Assembly (NCBI RefSeq): GCF_014400405.1
Contig: NZ_CP060496.1
Coordinates: 2,108,001 to 2,172,000 of the forward strand
Source of the DNA: Brachybacterium sp. Z12
GTDB lineage: Bacteria; Actinomycetota; Actinomycetes; Actinomycetales; Dermabacteraceae
Direction: 5' to 3'
Length of the DNA: 64,000 nt
Shown piece by piece: positions 28,452 to 36,758 of this stretch. The notes beneath the pieces are model-generated. The model did not search any database. It saw only the letters and a program-made list of their open reading frames with translations, and was not told the origin of the DNA. Each line of letters opens with the position of its first letter. Position 1 is the stretch's first letter. The position numbers and the translations under genes are program-made.

Positions 28452-28943
28452 TCATGCTCCGGAGGCTGTGCCCTGCTCCTCCTCAGCGCTCTGATGGGGC
28501 TCGACATCGAGGGGCTGGCGGGCGCGGGCCAGCAGCACGGCCTCGACGAGAACCGCGGAGACTGCGCCGACCAGCAGTGCGAGCCCGATCCACGGCATGG
28601 AGATGCTCTCGAGGTCCCTCACGGCGATCAGGACGAGGATCACAATGAACATCTTGACGGCCCAGCTGCCGAGCACGGTCGCGGCCATCGAGACTGGAGT
28701 CAGCCGCTTCCCCAGGAAGGTGATGCCGACCGTCGGCAGCACCATCACGAGGGTGAGCGCGGAGCCGACCAGGGCGCCCCAGAAGGCTGCGGGTTCGGGG
28801 CGCGAAGCTGCGATGACGACGACCACCGCGGCCAGGGCCGCGCCCACCACGAGGGCGAGCAGCGTGGCGCGCTGCATGGCACGGTCGCCCGCGGCGCGTC
28901 GAACCTTGCGGGGCGAGACGGGGGTCTCAGGCTGAGAGGACAT
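28452..28943 (-). CDS. ATP synthase-associated membrane protein (AtpI-like)
   Basis: 163 residues, four predicted membrane helices (about 25-45, 52-74, 87-108, 115-138) with charged ends. Position directly upstream of atpB and topology match the AtpI/protein I family, thought to aid c-ring assembly or Mg2+ supply. Sequence alone is weak evidence. Its start lies inside the end of the wecA-like gene, so the pair is coupled. Confidence 0.75.
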   Translation of the reverse strand: MSSQPETPVSPRKVRRAAGDRAMQRATLLALVVGAALAAVVVVIAASRPEPAAFWGALVGSALTLVMVLPTVGITFLGKRLTPVSMAATVLGSWAVKMFIVILVLIAVRDLESISMPWIGLALLVGAVSAVLVEAVLLARARQPLDVEPHQSAEEEQGTASGA

Positions 28944-30049
28944 CGGATTCCTTCCGGTGACGGCCGGAGCGCCATCTGAGGGGGTCGAAGGTGAGCAGGA
29001 CGGCGATCAGCAGGCCGATCACCCAGAAGAGCACGACGGCACGCATCGAGAGCACCAGCGGGAGCAGCATCCCTACGGAGATGACAACGGTCCAGGTGTA
29101 CATGATCAGCACGGCCGTGCGCTTGCTGTGGCCGAGGCTGAGGAGCCGGTGGTGCAGGTGCGCCTTGTCGGCGTGGAACGGCGACTTGCCGGAGCCGATG
29201 CGCCGGACCACGGCGAGGGCGAAATCGAGGAACGGGATCACCATCACCCCGATCGGCAGCAGGATCGGCAGGAACTGGCCGAAGAAGTCCGCACCCGAGA
29301 GCCGGCCGGGGTCGACCTGTCCGGTCACCGCGATCGTGCTCGCGGCCAGGAGCAGCCCGAGCAGCATCGAACCGGAATCGCCCATGAAGATGCGGGCCCG
29401 GGTGAGGTTGTGCGGCAGGAAACCCAGACAGGCCCCGATCATCACCGCGGTGAGCAGCGCAGCCAGCGAGGAGTAGTCGGTGGAGGAGGCGCTGCGGGTG
29501 AGGGTGTAGGCGTAGAAGAAGAAGGCCGAGCCGCCGATGGCCATCACACCGGCTGCGAGGCCGTCGAGCCCGTCGACGAAGTTCACCGCGTTCATGCTCA
29601 CCACCACCACGAGCACGGTGAGGATCAGCGCGGTGCGGCCGGACAGCACGGTGACGCCGTTGATCGGGGCGTCACCAGGCTGACCCCCTGCCAGGCCAGC
29701 AGCACGGCGGCCAGCACCTGCCCGGCGAGCTTGGTGACCCAGTCCAGATCCCATTTGTCGTCGGCCGCACCGAGCAAGCACACCAGGCCGGCGGCGGCCA
29801 GGATCGCCCAGGGCTGGCGGGAGTCCCGGAACAGTCCTTCGAGGAAGGGGATGTTGCTCGCCACGAGCAGGGCGCAGGCGACGCCTGCGAGCATCGCGAG
29901 TCCCCCAGGCGCGGGGTGACCGCGTCATGCACGTCCCGGTCCCTCACCGCTGTCATCGCCCCCGCGCGGCGAGCCAGCAGCCGCACCGCCGGAGTCACCA
30001 GGTAGGCGACCGCCGCGGCGAGCAGCAGGAGGAAGAGATAGACCCTCAC
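28927..30049 (-). CDS. Undecaprenyl-phosphate sugar-1-phosphate transferase (WecA/MraY family), two frameshifts
   Basis: Transfers a sugar-1-phosphate (GlcNAc-1-P in WecA) to a polyprenyl phosphate to start cell-envelope glycan synthesis. 374 residues with about ten membrane helices. Family motifs are GAADDKWDLDW, NFVDGLDGLAAG, FMGDSGSMLLG and the HxHH loop KAHLHHRLL. A G6 run is read as five at 29902-29906 and a C5 run as four at 29666-29669. Starts with GTG overlapping the tsaC stop. This gene sits between tsaC and atp genes in many actinobacteria. Confidence 0.9.
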
Positions 30050-30984
30050 CCGGGCGTGTTCTTCGAGTCGTCCTCCGTCCCGACGTCCGCGGGCGCGCTC
30101 TCACCGACCCCTGTCAGCGGGGTCTCGGCGAGCGGCAGCTCAGCGCTCGACGCGGGCTGCTCGGGCTCCGACGGGAGGTCGAGGACGGAGCCGTTCGACG
30201 CGACCGCGCCCTGATCTGGCTGTGCCTCGGTCGTGGTGTCGGCGGTGGTGTCGGCCGAGCCCTCGTCGGTGGCCTCCTCCTCGCTCGCCTCAGCGACGTC
30301 GAGGATCTTCTCCTCGTCCTCCGCATCCTCGGGCTCCGGCTCGGGTGCGGTGAAGATGTCCCCGACCACCTCGATGATGCGTTCCTTGGACAAAGAGCCC
30401 TGGCGGACGATCTCCGCCGGGGTGACGGTGGTGTCCAGGATGGTGGAACCCTCGCCGATGCGGGCTGGTCCGCCGTCGAGGTAGATCGATACGGAATCGC
30501 CGAGCTGAGTGGCGGCCTCCAGGACGCTCTGCGCCGCGGGCTTGCCGTGGCGGTTGGCGCTGGAGACGGCGAGCGGGCCGGTGCGGCGCAGCAGCTCGAG
30601 CGCGACCTCGTCCTCGGGCATCCGCAGCGCGACCGTGCCGCGGGTGTCCCCGAGGTCCCAGGTGAGCGAGGGCTGCGCGTTGAGAATCAGGGTGAGGGGC
30701 CCGGGCCAGAGCTCCTCGGTGAGGTCCTCGACGTAGTCGGGGAGCTCCACGGCGAGGGCCATCAGCACGGCGTGGTCGCCGATCAGGACGGGCGGCGGGG
30801 TGTCGCGGCCACGCCCCTTGGCCTCGAGCAGGGCCTCGACGGCATCCGGCGTGAACGCATCGGCGCCGATGCCGTAGACCGTGTCGGTCGGCAGGACGAT
30901 CAGCTCGCCGTCGCGCACGGCATCGACGGCGGCGGCGAGGGCTTCCTCGCGGGACTCTGGGTTCTGGGTGTCATGCACGCTCAC
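30046..30984 (-). CDS. tsaC: Threonylcarbamoyl-AMP synthase (Sua5/YrdC/TsaC) with long acidic tail
   Basis: Makes threonylcarbamoyl-adenylate from Thr, bicarbonate and ATP for t6A37 of tRNA; TsaD at 46901-47955 uses it. 312 residues, intact. The YrdC core (about 15-205) has LPTDTVYGIGAD, GRGRDTPPPVLIG, LWPGPLTLIL and AVSSANRHGKPA. The last 105 residues are Glu, Asp, Thr and Ser-rich with no fold expected, and they are unlike the Sua5 domain. GTG start overlaps the prmC stop. Confidence 0.93.
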   Translation of the reverse strand: MSVHDTQNPESREEALAAAVDAVRDGELIVLPTDTVYGIGADAFTPDAVEALLEAKGRGRDTPPPVLIGDHAVLMALAVELPDYVEDLTEELWPGPLTLILNAQPSLTWDLGDTRGTVALRMPEDEVALELLRRTGPLAVSSANRHGKPAAQSVLEAATQLGDSVSIYLDGGPARIGEGSTILDTTVTPAEIVRQGSLSKERIIEVVGDIFTAPEPEPEDAEDEEKILDVAEASEEEATDEGSADTTADTTTEAQPDQGAVASNGSVLDLPSEPEQPASSAELPLAETPLTGVGESAPADVGTEDDSKNTPG

Positions 30985-31883
30985 CGTGACAGTCTCTCAC
31001 TTCCGGGGGTCGGGGCCTCCGGGGCACGACGCGCGATGAGAAAACGATCGCGGCCGGTCAGGTCGGGGGCGGTGGTCAGCAGGTCGAAGCCGCCGTGCTC
31101 TGCGGCGGCGGCACGAGCCGCCGCGCCCTGGACATCGGCGTGCTCCATGATCAGCACTCCCCGGGCCGCAGCAGGCGGGCGGACCAGGCGATCACGGCGC
31201 GGGGCACTTCGAGTCCGTCCTGGCCGCCGCCGAACAGCGCGCGGTGGGGATCGTGCTCGATGACCTCCGGATCCCGGGGCACGGCGCCGGGCGGGATGTA
31301 GGGAGGGTTGGACAGGACGGCGTCGACCGGCGCGGCGGCGGCGAGCTCAGGGATCTCCCCATGAGGTCCGCCTGCAGCACCCGGCCGCGCCCGGGCCCGG
31401 CCAGCTCGAGGTTCTCGGCGGTGAGCTCCGCGGCCACCGCGTCGATCTCGACGGACAGCACCCGCGATGCGGGGAGCTCGTCGAGCACCGCGGCGCCGAG
31501 GGCTCCGCTGCCCGCGCAGAGGTCGACCACCTGTGCTAGGTCACCGGTGCTGTGCTCGCGCAGCAGGTCGAGCGCGAGCTCGGTCTCGGGCCGGGGATGA
31601 AGACCCCGGGCCGCACCGCGAGCATGAGTCGCCGGAAGGGGGCTCGCCCGAGGATCAGCTGCAGGGGTTCGCGCTGCTCACGGCGCGTGGTGAGCTCCTC
31701 GAGCCGGGCGGAGAAATCCGCAGGCAGCTCGTCGAGCATCACCAGCGGCCTCTCGGTGCGTGCGGCGCGGGCGATCAGGGCCCGGGCATCGACGCTCGGC
31801 GACGCGAGCCCGGCCGCTCCCAGCCGCTGCGTGGTCTCGGACAGGGCGGCGCGCAGGCGATCGCGCAGCTCCGGATCGCGCAT
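30981..31883 (-). CDS. prmC: Release-factor glutamine methyltransferase PrmC (HemK), three frameshifts
   Basis: Methylates the GGQ glutamine of RF1 and RF2 using S-adenosylmethionine. 301 residues after repair. SAM motif I VDLCAGSGALG, catalytic SNPPYIPPGA, and a helical N-terminal domain ending GVFIPRPETELALDLL. Runs read one base short at 31593-31596, 31357-31360 and 31159-31162. Immediately follows its substrate gene prfA (TGATG overlap). Confidence 0.93.
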
Positions 31884-33019
31884 CAGGATGCTCCTTCCGG
31901 AGTGCCGGCCTGGGCGTCGGTCAGACGTGCTGCGCGTTCTGCATCCCGGGAGGAGGCGATCATCTCCTCGAGATCCCCGGCCAGGACCTGGGAGAGGTTG
32001 CCGGCCTTGTAGCCGGTCCGGTGATCGGCGACCCGGGACTCGGGGAAGTTGTAGGTGCGGATGCGCTCGCTGCGGTCGACGGTGCGCACCTGTGAGCGGC
32101 GGGCCGCGGAGGACTGCGCCTCCTGCTCGGCGCGGCGTGCGTCCAGCAGCCGGGTGCGCAGGATCCGCATCGCCTGATCACGGTTCTGCAGCTGGCTCTT
32201 CTGGTCCTGGCAGGAGACGACCACCCCGGTGGGGAGATGAGTGATGCGCACGGCGGAGTCGGTGGTGTTCACGCTCTGGCCGCCGGGGCCGCTCGAACGG
32301 AACACGTCGATGCGGAGGTTCGCGGGCGCCATGGCCTCGGCCAGCAGCTCCGATTCGTCGGTGTCGTCGGCCTCGGGGAGCACCAGCACGCCGACGGCGG
32401 AGGTGTGGATCCGGCCCTGCGACTCGGTGACCGGGACGCGCTGGACCCGGTGCACCCCAGCCTCGTGCTTGAGGTGGGCGTAGACGCCGTCGCCGGGACC
32501 GCTCACGGTGCGGGACGCGATCGCGACGGTGATGTCCTTGAGCCCGCCGAGATCGGACTCGGCCGAGGTCAGCACCTCCACGCGCCAGCCCTTGGATTCG
32601 GCGTAGGCGCGGTACATGCGCAGCATCTCGGCGGCGAAGAGGGCGGACTCCTCTCCTCCCGCGCCGGCCTTGATCTCGAGGATCACGTCCCGGGCGTCGT
32701 CGGGATCACGAGGGGCGAGCAGGTCATCGAGGTGCTCGCGCTCGCTCGCCAGACGGGCGGCGAGCTGCTCGGTCTCGGCAGCGAGCTCCTCGTCCTCGTC
32801 GTCCAGCTCCATCAGCTCGCGTGCGGTCTCGAGGTCCGCGGCGGTGCTGTCCAGCCGGGCCGCGGCCGAGAGGACGCTCTCCAGCTCCGCATAGCGGCGG
32901 CCCACGCGCCGTGCGCGGGCCGGGTCGTCGTGCAGGGCAGGATCGGCCATCGACTCCTGGAGCCGGGAGTGCTCGAGGCGCAGCGGCGCGAGACGGTCAC
33001 CTTCGTCGTGCGCGCTCAT
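31883..33019 (-). CDS. prfA: Peptide chain release factor 1
   Basis: Recognises UAA and UAG. 378 residues, intact. The stop-codon discriminator is P-V-T in [15 protein letters not shown] (RF1-type PxT). The catalytic loop is [20 protein letters not shown], and the N-terminal helical domain is acidic. Followed by prmC with a one-base overlap. Confidence 0.96.
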   Translation of the reverse strand: MSAHDEGDRLAPLRLEHSRLQESMADPALHDDPARARRVGRRYAELESVLSAAARLDSTAADLETARELMELDDEDEELAAETEQLAARLASEREHLDDLLAPRDPDDARDVILEIKAGAGGEESALFAAEMLRMYRAYAESKGWRVEVLTSAESDLGGLKDITVAIASRTVSGPGDGVYAHLKHEAGVHRVQRVPVTESQGRIHTSAVGVLVLPEADDTDESELLAEAMAPANLRIDVFRSSGPGGQSVNTTDSAVRITHLPTGVVVSCQDQKSQLQNRDQAMRILRTRLLDARRAEQEAQSSAARRSQVRTVDRSERIRTYNFPESRVADHRTGYKAGNLSQVLAGDLEEMIASSRDAERAARLTDAQAGTPEGAS

Positions 33020-33065
33020 CGGCGCTCCCTCCTCGGCGAGCCGGGCCTTGAGCCCTCACATGCGA

Positions 33066-33103
33066 CGACGCCGGTGCACGCCCGCAGGCGTGCACCGGCG
33101 TCG
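33066..33103. terminator. Hairpin between rpmE and prfA
   Basis: A perfect 17-bp stem, arms 33066-33082 and 33087-33103, loop CGCA, just downstream of rpmE and upstream of prfA. No T-tract. It could end or attenuate rpmE transcription before prfA. Confidence 0.7.
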
Positions 33104-33113
33104 GAGACGTCGA

Positions 33114-33323
33114 TCAGTTCTTCTTGCCGTAGCGGGCCTGGAAGCGCGCGACGCGGCCGCCCGTGTCCAGGATCTTCTGCTTGCCGGTGTAGAAGGGGTG
33201 GCACTCGGAGCAGACCTCGGTGCTGATCGCACCGTTCTTCTTGGTGCTGCGGGTGGTGAACGAGTTGCCGCAGGTGCAGGTGACCTGGGTCTCGCCGTAT
33301 GCGGGGTGGATCTCAGCCTTCAT
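33114..33323 (-). CDS. rpmE: 50S ribosomal protein bL31 (zinc-binding form)
   Basis: 69 residues. The cysteines of CTCGNS and CSECHPF make the zinc site of the C+ form, so this is not the zinc-independent paralogue. The C-terminus [14 protein letters not shown] is conserved. ATG 33323 has AAGGAGAG upstream. Normally adjacent to rho; here separated from it by the lacI and Gfo-AKR cassette. Confidence 0.96.
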   Translation of the reverse strand: MKAEIHPAYGETQVTCTCGNSFTTRSTKKNGAISTEVCSECHPFYTGKQKILDTGGRVARFQARYGKKN

Positions 33324-33468
33324 GTCTCTCCTTGCTCGGGGTCGCTGGGTCGGCGCCCGGCGGGCACCGTGAACCAGAACCGACGTCACAGTCTGCCACG
33401 TCCCTCCCGCTGCGGGCGAGGGCTGTGGGTGCGGCGTGCGCAACATCGCGTCGCACTTTCTAGGTCGG

Positions 33469-34451
33469 CTAGGTCGAGGCGCGTATCTCCAACCGATAGG
33501 GCACGGCCCTGTGGGCCCCCTCCCCGTGAGCGGGACCGAGCCGTCCAGCATCCCGGCCACCAGTGCGACCGTCGCCTCGGCGACGGCCTCGATGTCGATG
33601 CTCAACGTCGTGAGCTCGGGAGTGACGAGCGAGGCGATCTCGAGGCCGTCCACACCCACCAGACGCACCCGATCCGGCACCGTGACCCCGAGCACCCGCA
33701 GGGCTCGCAGGAGGCGGACGGCGAGCTCGTCGTTGAAGGCGACGATGGTGTCGACCCCCTCGGCGAGCATCTCCTCGAGGAACTCCCGGTGCCCTTCCCG
33801 GGCGTCCACCTCGAGCACGGGCACCTCGCGCTCCTCCACCAGCGGGGAGAGCGCGGCGGCGAGGGCGAGGCTGCGGGCGCGGCCGAGGCCGCCGGCGAGG
33901 TCGAGCACCACCGGCCGGCGGGCACCGGCCCGCCCCAGATGCTCGGCCAGATCAGCCATGGCCACATCGCGTGAGAGCTCGACCACGCCTCCCGCTTCGA
34001 GGTGGGAGATGCCGGCGTCGAGCTGGACCACCGGCATCCCTCCCTGGCCGCGGATGTCCGCGGTCAGCACCCCGTAGCCGACCAGCGCGTCGACCCGTCG
34101 CGCCAGGTCCCCCGCCACCTGCTCGGGGCGCGGTGCGTTCATCGCCTCGGCGAGCACCACGTTCCAGCCGTACGGGGAACAGGCCCGGACCACTGCGGCG
34201 CCGAGCTCGGCGAAGTAGGCGTTGGAGAGGTCCTCCACTACCAGGCCGAGCGTGATCGGGCCCTGCTCGACGAGTCCGCGACCGAAGCGCGAGGGCCTGT
34301 AGTTCAGCTCCTTCGCCGCCTCGAGCACCTTCTCCCGGGTCGGGGCGCTGATCCCGGGCAGGTCGTTCATCGCGCGCGAGACGGTCTGCCGGGAGACCCC
34401 AGCCCGCTCCGCGACATCGACGATCGTGGCTCGACGCGACGCGCGGCTCAT
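33469..34451 (-). CDS. LacI-family transcriptional regulator, one frameshift
   Basis: 327 residues after repair. The N-terminal helix-turn-helix is [21 protein letters not shown] with hinge helix [13 protein letters not shown] periplasmic-binding-like effector domain follows ([16 protein letters not shown] ... [14 protein letters not shown] ... [17 protein letters not shown]). A G5 run is read as four at 33522-33525; repair gives a C-terminus ending RLEIRAST. Its ATG overlaps the stop of the Gfo-AKR gene (ATGA). It probably controls that gene through the palindrome at 36557-36570. Confidence 0.88.
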
Positions 34452-36461
34452 CGCACCGGCGACTTCAGGTCCAGCCAGGCCATCTCTTCCGCGGTCAGCT
34501 CGACGCCCAGACCCAGGGTGGACGAGCGCATCTCGGCGATGCTGCGCGGACCGAACAGGGCGAAGGTCGGGAAGCGCTGGTGCAGCACGAAGGCCAGGGC
34601 GATCGCGGTGGCGGGCACGCCGCGCTCGGCACCGAGCTGCTCGGCCCGGGCGAGGCGCTCGAAGTTCTCGTCGCTGTAGTAGCAGCGCACCAGCTCTGCA
34701 TCCGAGCGGTCCTCGGGATGGGCGCGGCCGGTGAAGAAGCCTCGCGCCTGCGAGGACCAGGGCAGCAGCGCGATGCCGCGCTCCTCGAACCAGGCCTTGG
34801 ACTCGGCGTCGGTCGCGTGGACGCAGCCGGCCCACGGCACGTCCAGCGCCTCGGCGAGGCCGAAGTGGTTGGAGACGCCGGTGAACCCGGTGCGCCCGTT
34901 GGCACGGGCGTACTCATTGGCCTCGTCCACGCGGGCCGGGGTCCAGTTGGAACCGCCGTAGGCGCGGATCCGGCCGGCACGCAGGTGCTCGTCCATCACG
35001 TCCACGAACTCCCCGACCGGGATCTCGGGGTTGTCGCGGTGCATCATGTACAGGTCCGCGTAGTCCGTGCCCTGACGCTCGAGGGACTCCTCGAGCTGGC
35101 GCGTGATCGACTCCGGGTCGCAGTGAGGGGTGTGCGCGCCCTTGGTGATCACCACGACGTCCTCACGGACCCCACGGTTGCGCACCCACTGACCGAACAG
35201 CTTCTCGATGTATCCGCCGCCGTAGATGTAGGCGGTGTCGAAGGTGGTCCCGCCGATCTCGTAGAAGGCGTCGAACATCGCCGAGGCGTGGGAGAGGTTC
35301 ATCTGATTGTCGCAGCCCATCACCAGGCGCGAGATCTGCTTCTCGATGCCCGGGATGCTCCCGTACGTCATGGCCGGGCCCGCCTGCACCGAACCGTGGG
35401 CGAGCGGGCGCCCGGTGAGGGTGGGGATGTCGGAGGTGTCCGTCTCGAAGGGGTACCGCAGCCCGATCTGCTCGCGCCACTCGTCCAGCGCGCGCCTGAC
35501 CCAGGGAGTTCTCCCCGGTGAGCTCGGGGACCACGCCGTCGCCCCGGGCCGCGCGGGCGAGAGCATCGGCTTCGAGCGCGTAGGGCGAGGCGCCGGGGAT
35601 CTCGATCCGCTGCGGCTGCTCACCGACCACGTCGAGCTCGATGACCTGCGGCTCCTGCCCGAGACCCCAGGGGTCGCTCAGGCGGATCACGCCGCGGGAG
35701 CCGGTGATGGTCGCGGACTGGGGATCCGCCAGGCGCAGCCCGGTGCGCAGGCTCGCGGTGATCCCGCCGGGCAGGGTGAGCTCGGCGGTGGACCATTCGT
35801 CCACACCGGTCTCCCCGAGAGTGCCGCTGCCGCTGACGGTGAGCGGATCGGCGAAGGCGCGGCCCTGTGCGGCCCCGGCGACGAAGCGCGCGAGGGACAT
35901 CGGGTAGCAGCCCACATCGAGGATCGCGCCCCCGGCGGTGGCGGTCTCGAAGAGGCGACCGGTGCGGCCGCCGGTGTCGAAGGCGAAGGAGGCGTCGACA
36001 TGGGCGACGGTGCCGATCGCGCCCTCGGCCACGAGATCCAGCACGCGCTGGGTCTGAGGGTGGAAGCGGTACATGTACGCCTCGAGCAGCACCTTGCCGG
36101 AGCGCGCGGCGAGGTCGAGCAGCGCCATCGAGGTACCGGCGTTGGGCGTCAGGGGCTTCTCGCACAGCACATGCTTGCCCGCCTCGAGGGCCATGGCGGC
36201 GAGCCGGGCATGGCCGGTGTGGACGGTGGAGATGTAGACGGCATCCACCTCGGTGGAGGCCAGGACCTCCTCGTAGCTGCCGATCAGCGCGGGCTGCTCA
36301 AGGGGGAATTCCGTCGCGAAGGTGCTGGCACGCTCCGCCGACGAGCTGCCGACGGCGACCAGGACGCCGTCCTGCGAGTCGGGCAGCTGGGAGGCGAAGC
36401 GGCGGGCGATGCCGCCCGGGCCGAGGATTGCCCAGCGGAACGGGGTGGAGGAAGTGCTCAT
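34448..36461 (-). CDS. Gfo/Idh/MocA oxidoreductase fused to aldo-keto reductase, one frameshift
   Basis: About 670 residues. The N-terminal half (about 1-325) is Gfo/Idh/Moc[15 protein letters not shown] (NAD(P) fold), [13 protein letters not shown] (EKP motif) and [12 protein letters not shown]. The C-terminal half (about 360-670) is an [32 protein letters not shown] (catalytic His), [10 protein letters not shown]. The joint near 35500-35502 has a one-base surplus (or two-base deficit). Restoring it gives an unbroken frame, with no stop and no well-placed ribosome site before the AKR. Sugar or polyol substrates are inferred. Operon partner of the LacI gene. Confidence 0.8.
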
Positions 36462-36488
36462 GGAGACGTCGTCGTCCTTCGTGGTCGA

Positions 36489-36516
36489 GATCGGTATCGG
36501 GATCGATATCGGGATC
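36489..36516. repeat. 12-bp tandem repeat in the leader of the Gfo-AKR gene
   Basis: GATCGGTATCGG is followed by GATCGATATCGG and then GATC. It lies between the palindromic operator and the start codon and is AT-richer than its surroundings. Role unknown. Confidence 0.6.
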
Positions 36517-36556
36517 AGAGTCTGCGGGCCCGGGGTCAGGCACTGCAACACCGCGC

Positions 36557-36570
36557 CGTGAACGTTCACG
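36557..36570. promoter_or_regulatory. Probable LacI-family operator
   Basis: A perfect 14-bp palindrome, CGTGAACGTTCACG, with the central CG dyad typical of LacI-family sites. It sits 96 bp upstream of the start codon of the Gfo-AKR/lacI operon. The regulator encoded at 33469-34451 is the obvious candidate ligand. Confidence 0.65.
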
Positions 36571-36678
36571 ACTAGGACCACGCTATCCCGAACACGCTGG
36601 CCCCACAAGCCGGACCGTCGACGATGGCTCGCACGGAGCTTCGTTCCAGGTGGCGCTGTGGTCCCGCGGAACGATGAA

Positions 36679-36705
36679 GGGCACCTCCACCGTGGTGGGG
36701 TGCCC
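36679..36705. terminator. Probable rho terminator hairpin
   Basis: GGGCACC (36679-36685) pairs with GGTGCCC (36699-36705), with a bulged T and inner C/G pairs. It lies 54 bp downstream of the rho stop, ahead of the inserted cassette. The 36462-36758 interval otherwise holds only the cassette promoter, operator and tandem repeat. Confidence 0.5.
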
Positions 36706-36758
36706 CTCGTCGCTGCTCCCGGGCCGCGCCGCACGCGATCCTGGAGCGATCGATCGGA

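Noticed and set aside
33114..34835. LacI regulator fused to ribosomal protein L31
   Set aside because: Caused by the missing base at 33522, which skips the true TAG of lacI. rpmE has its own ribosome site and conserved start.
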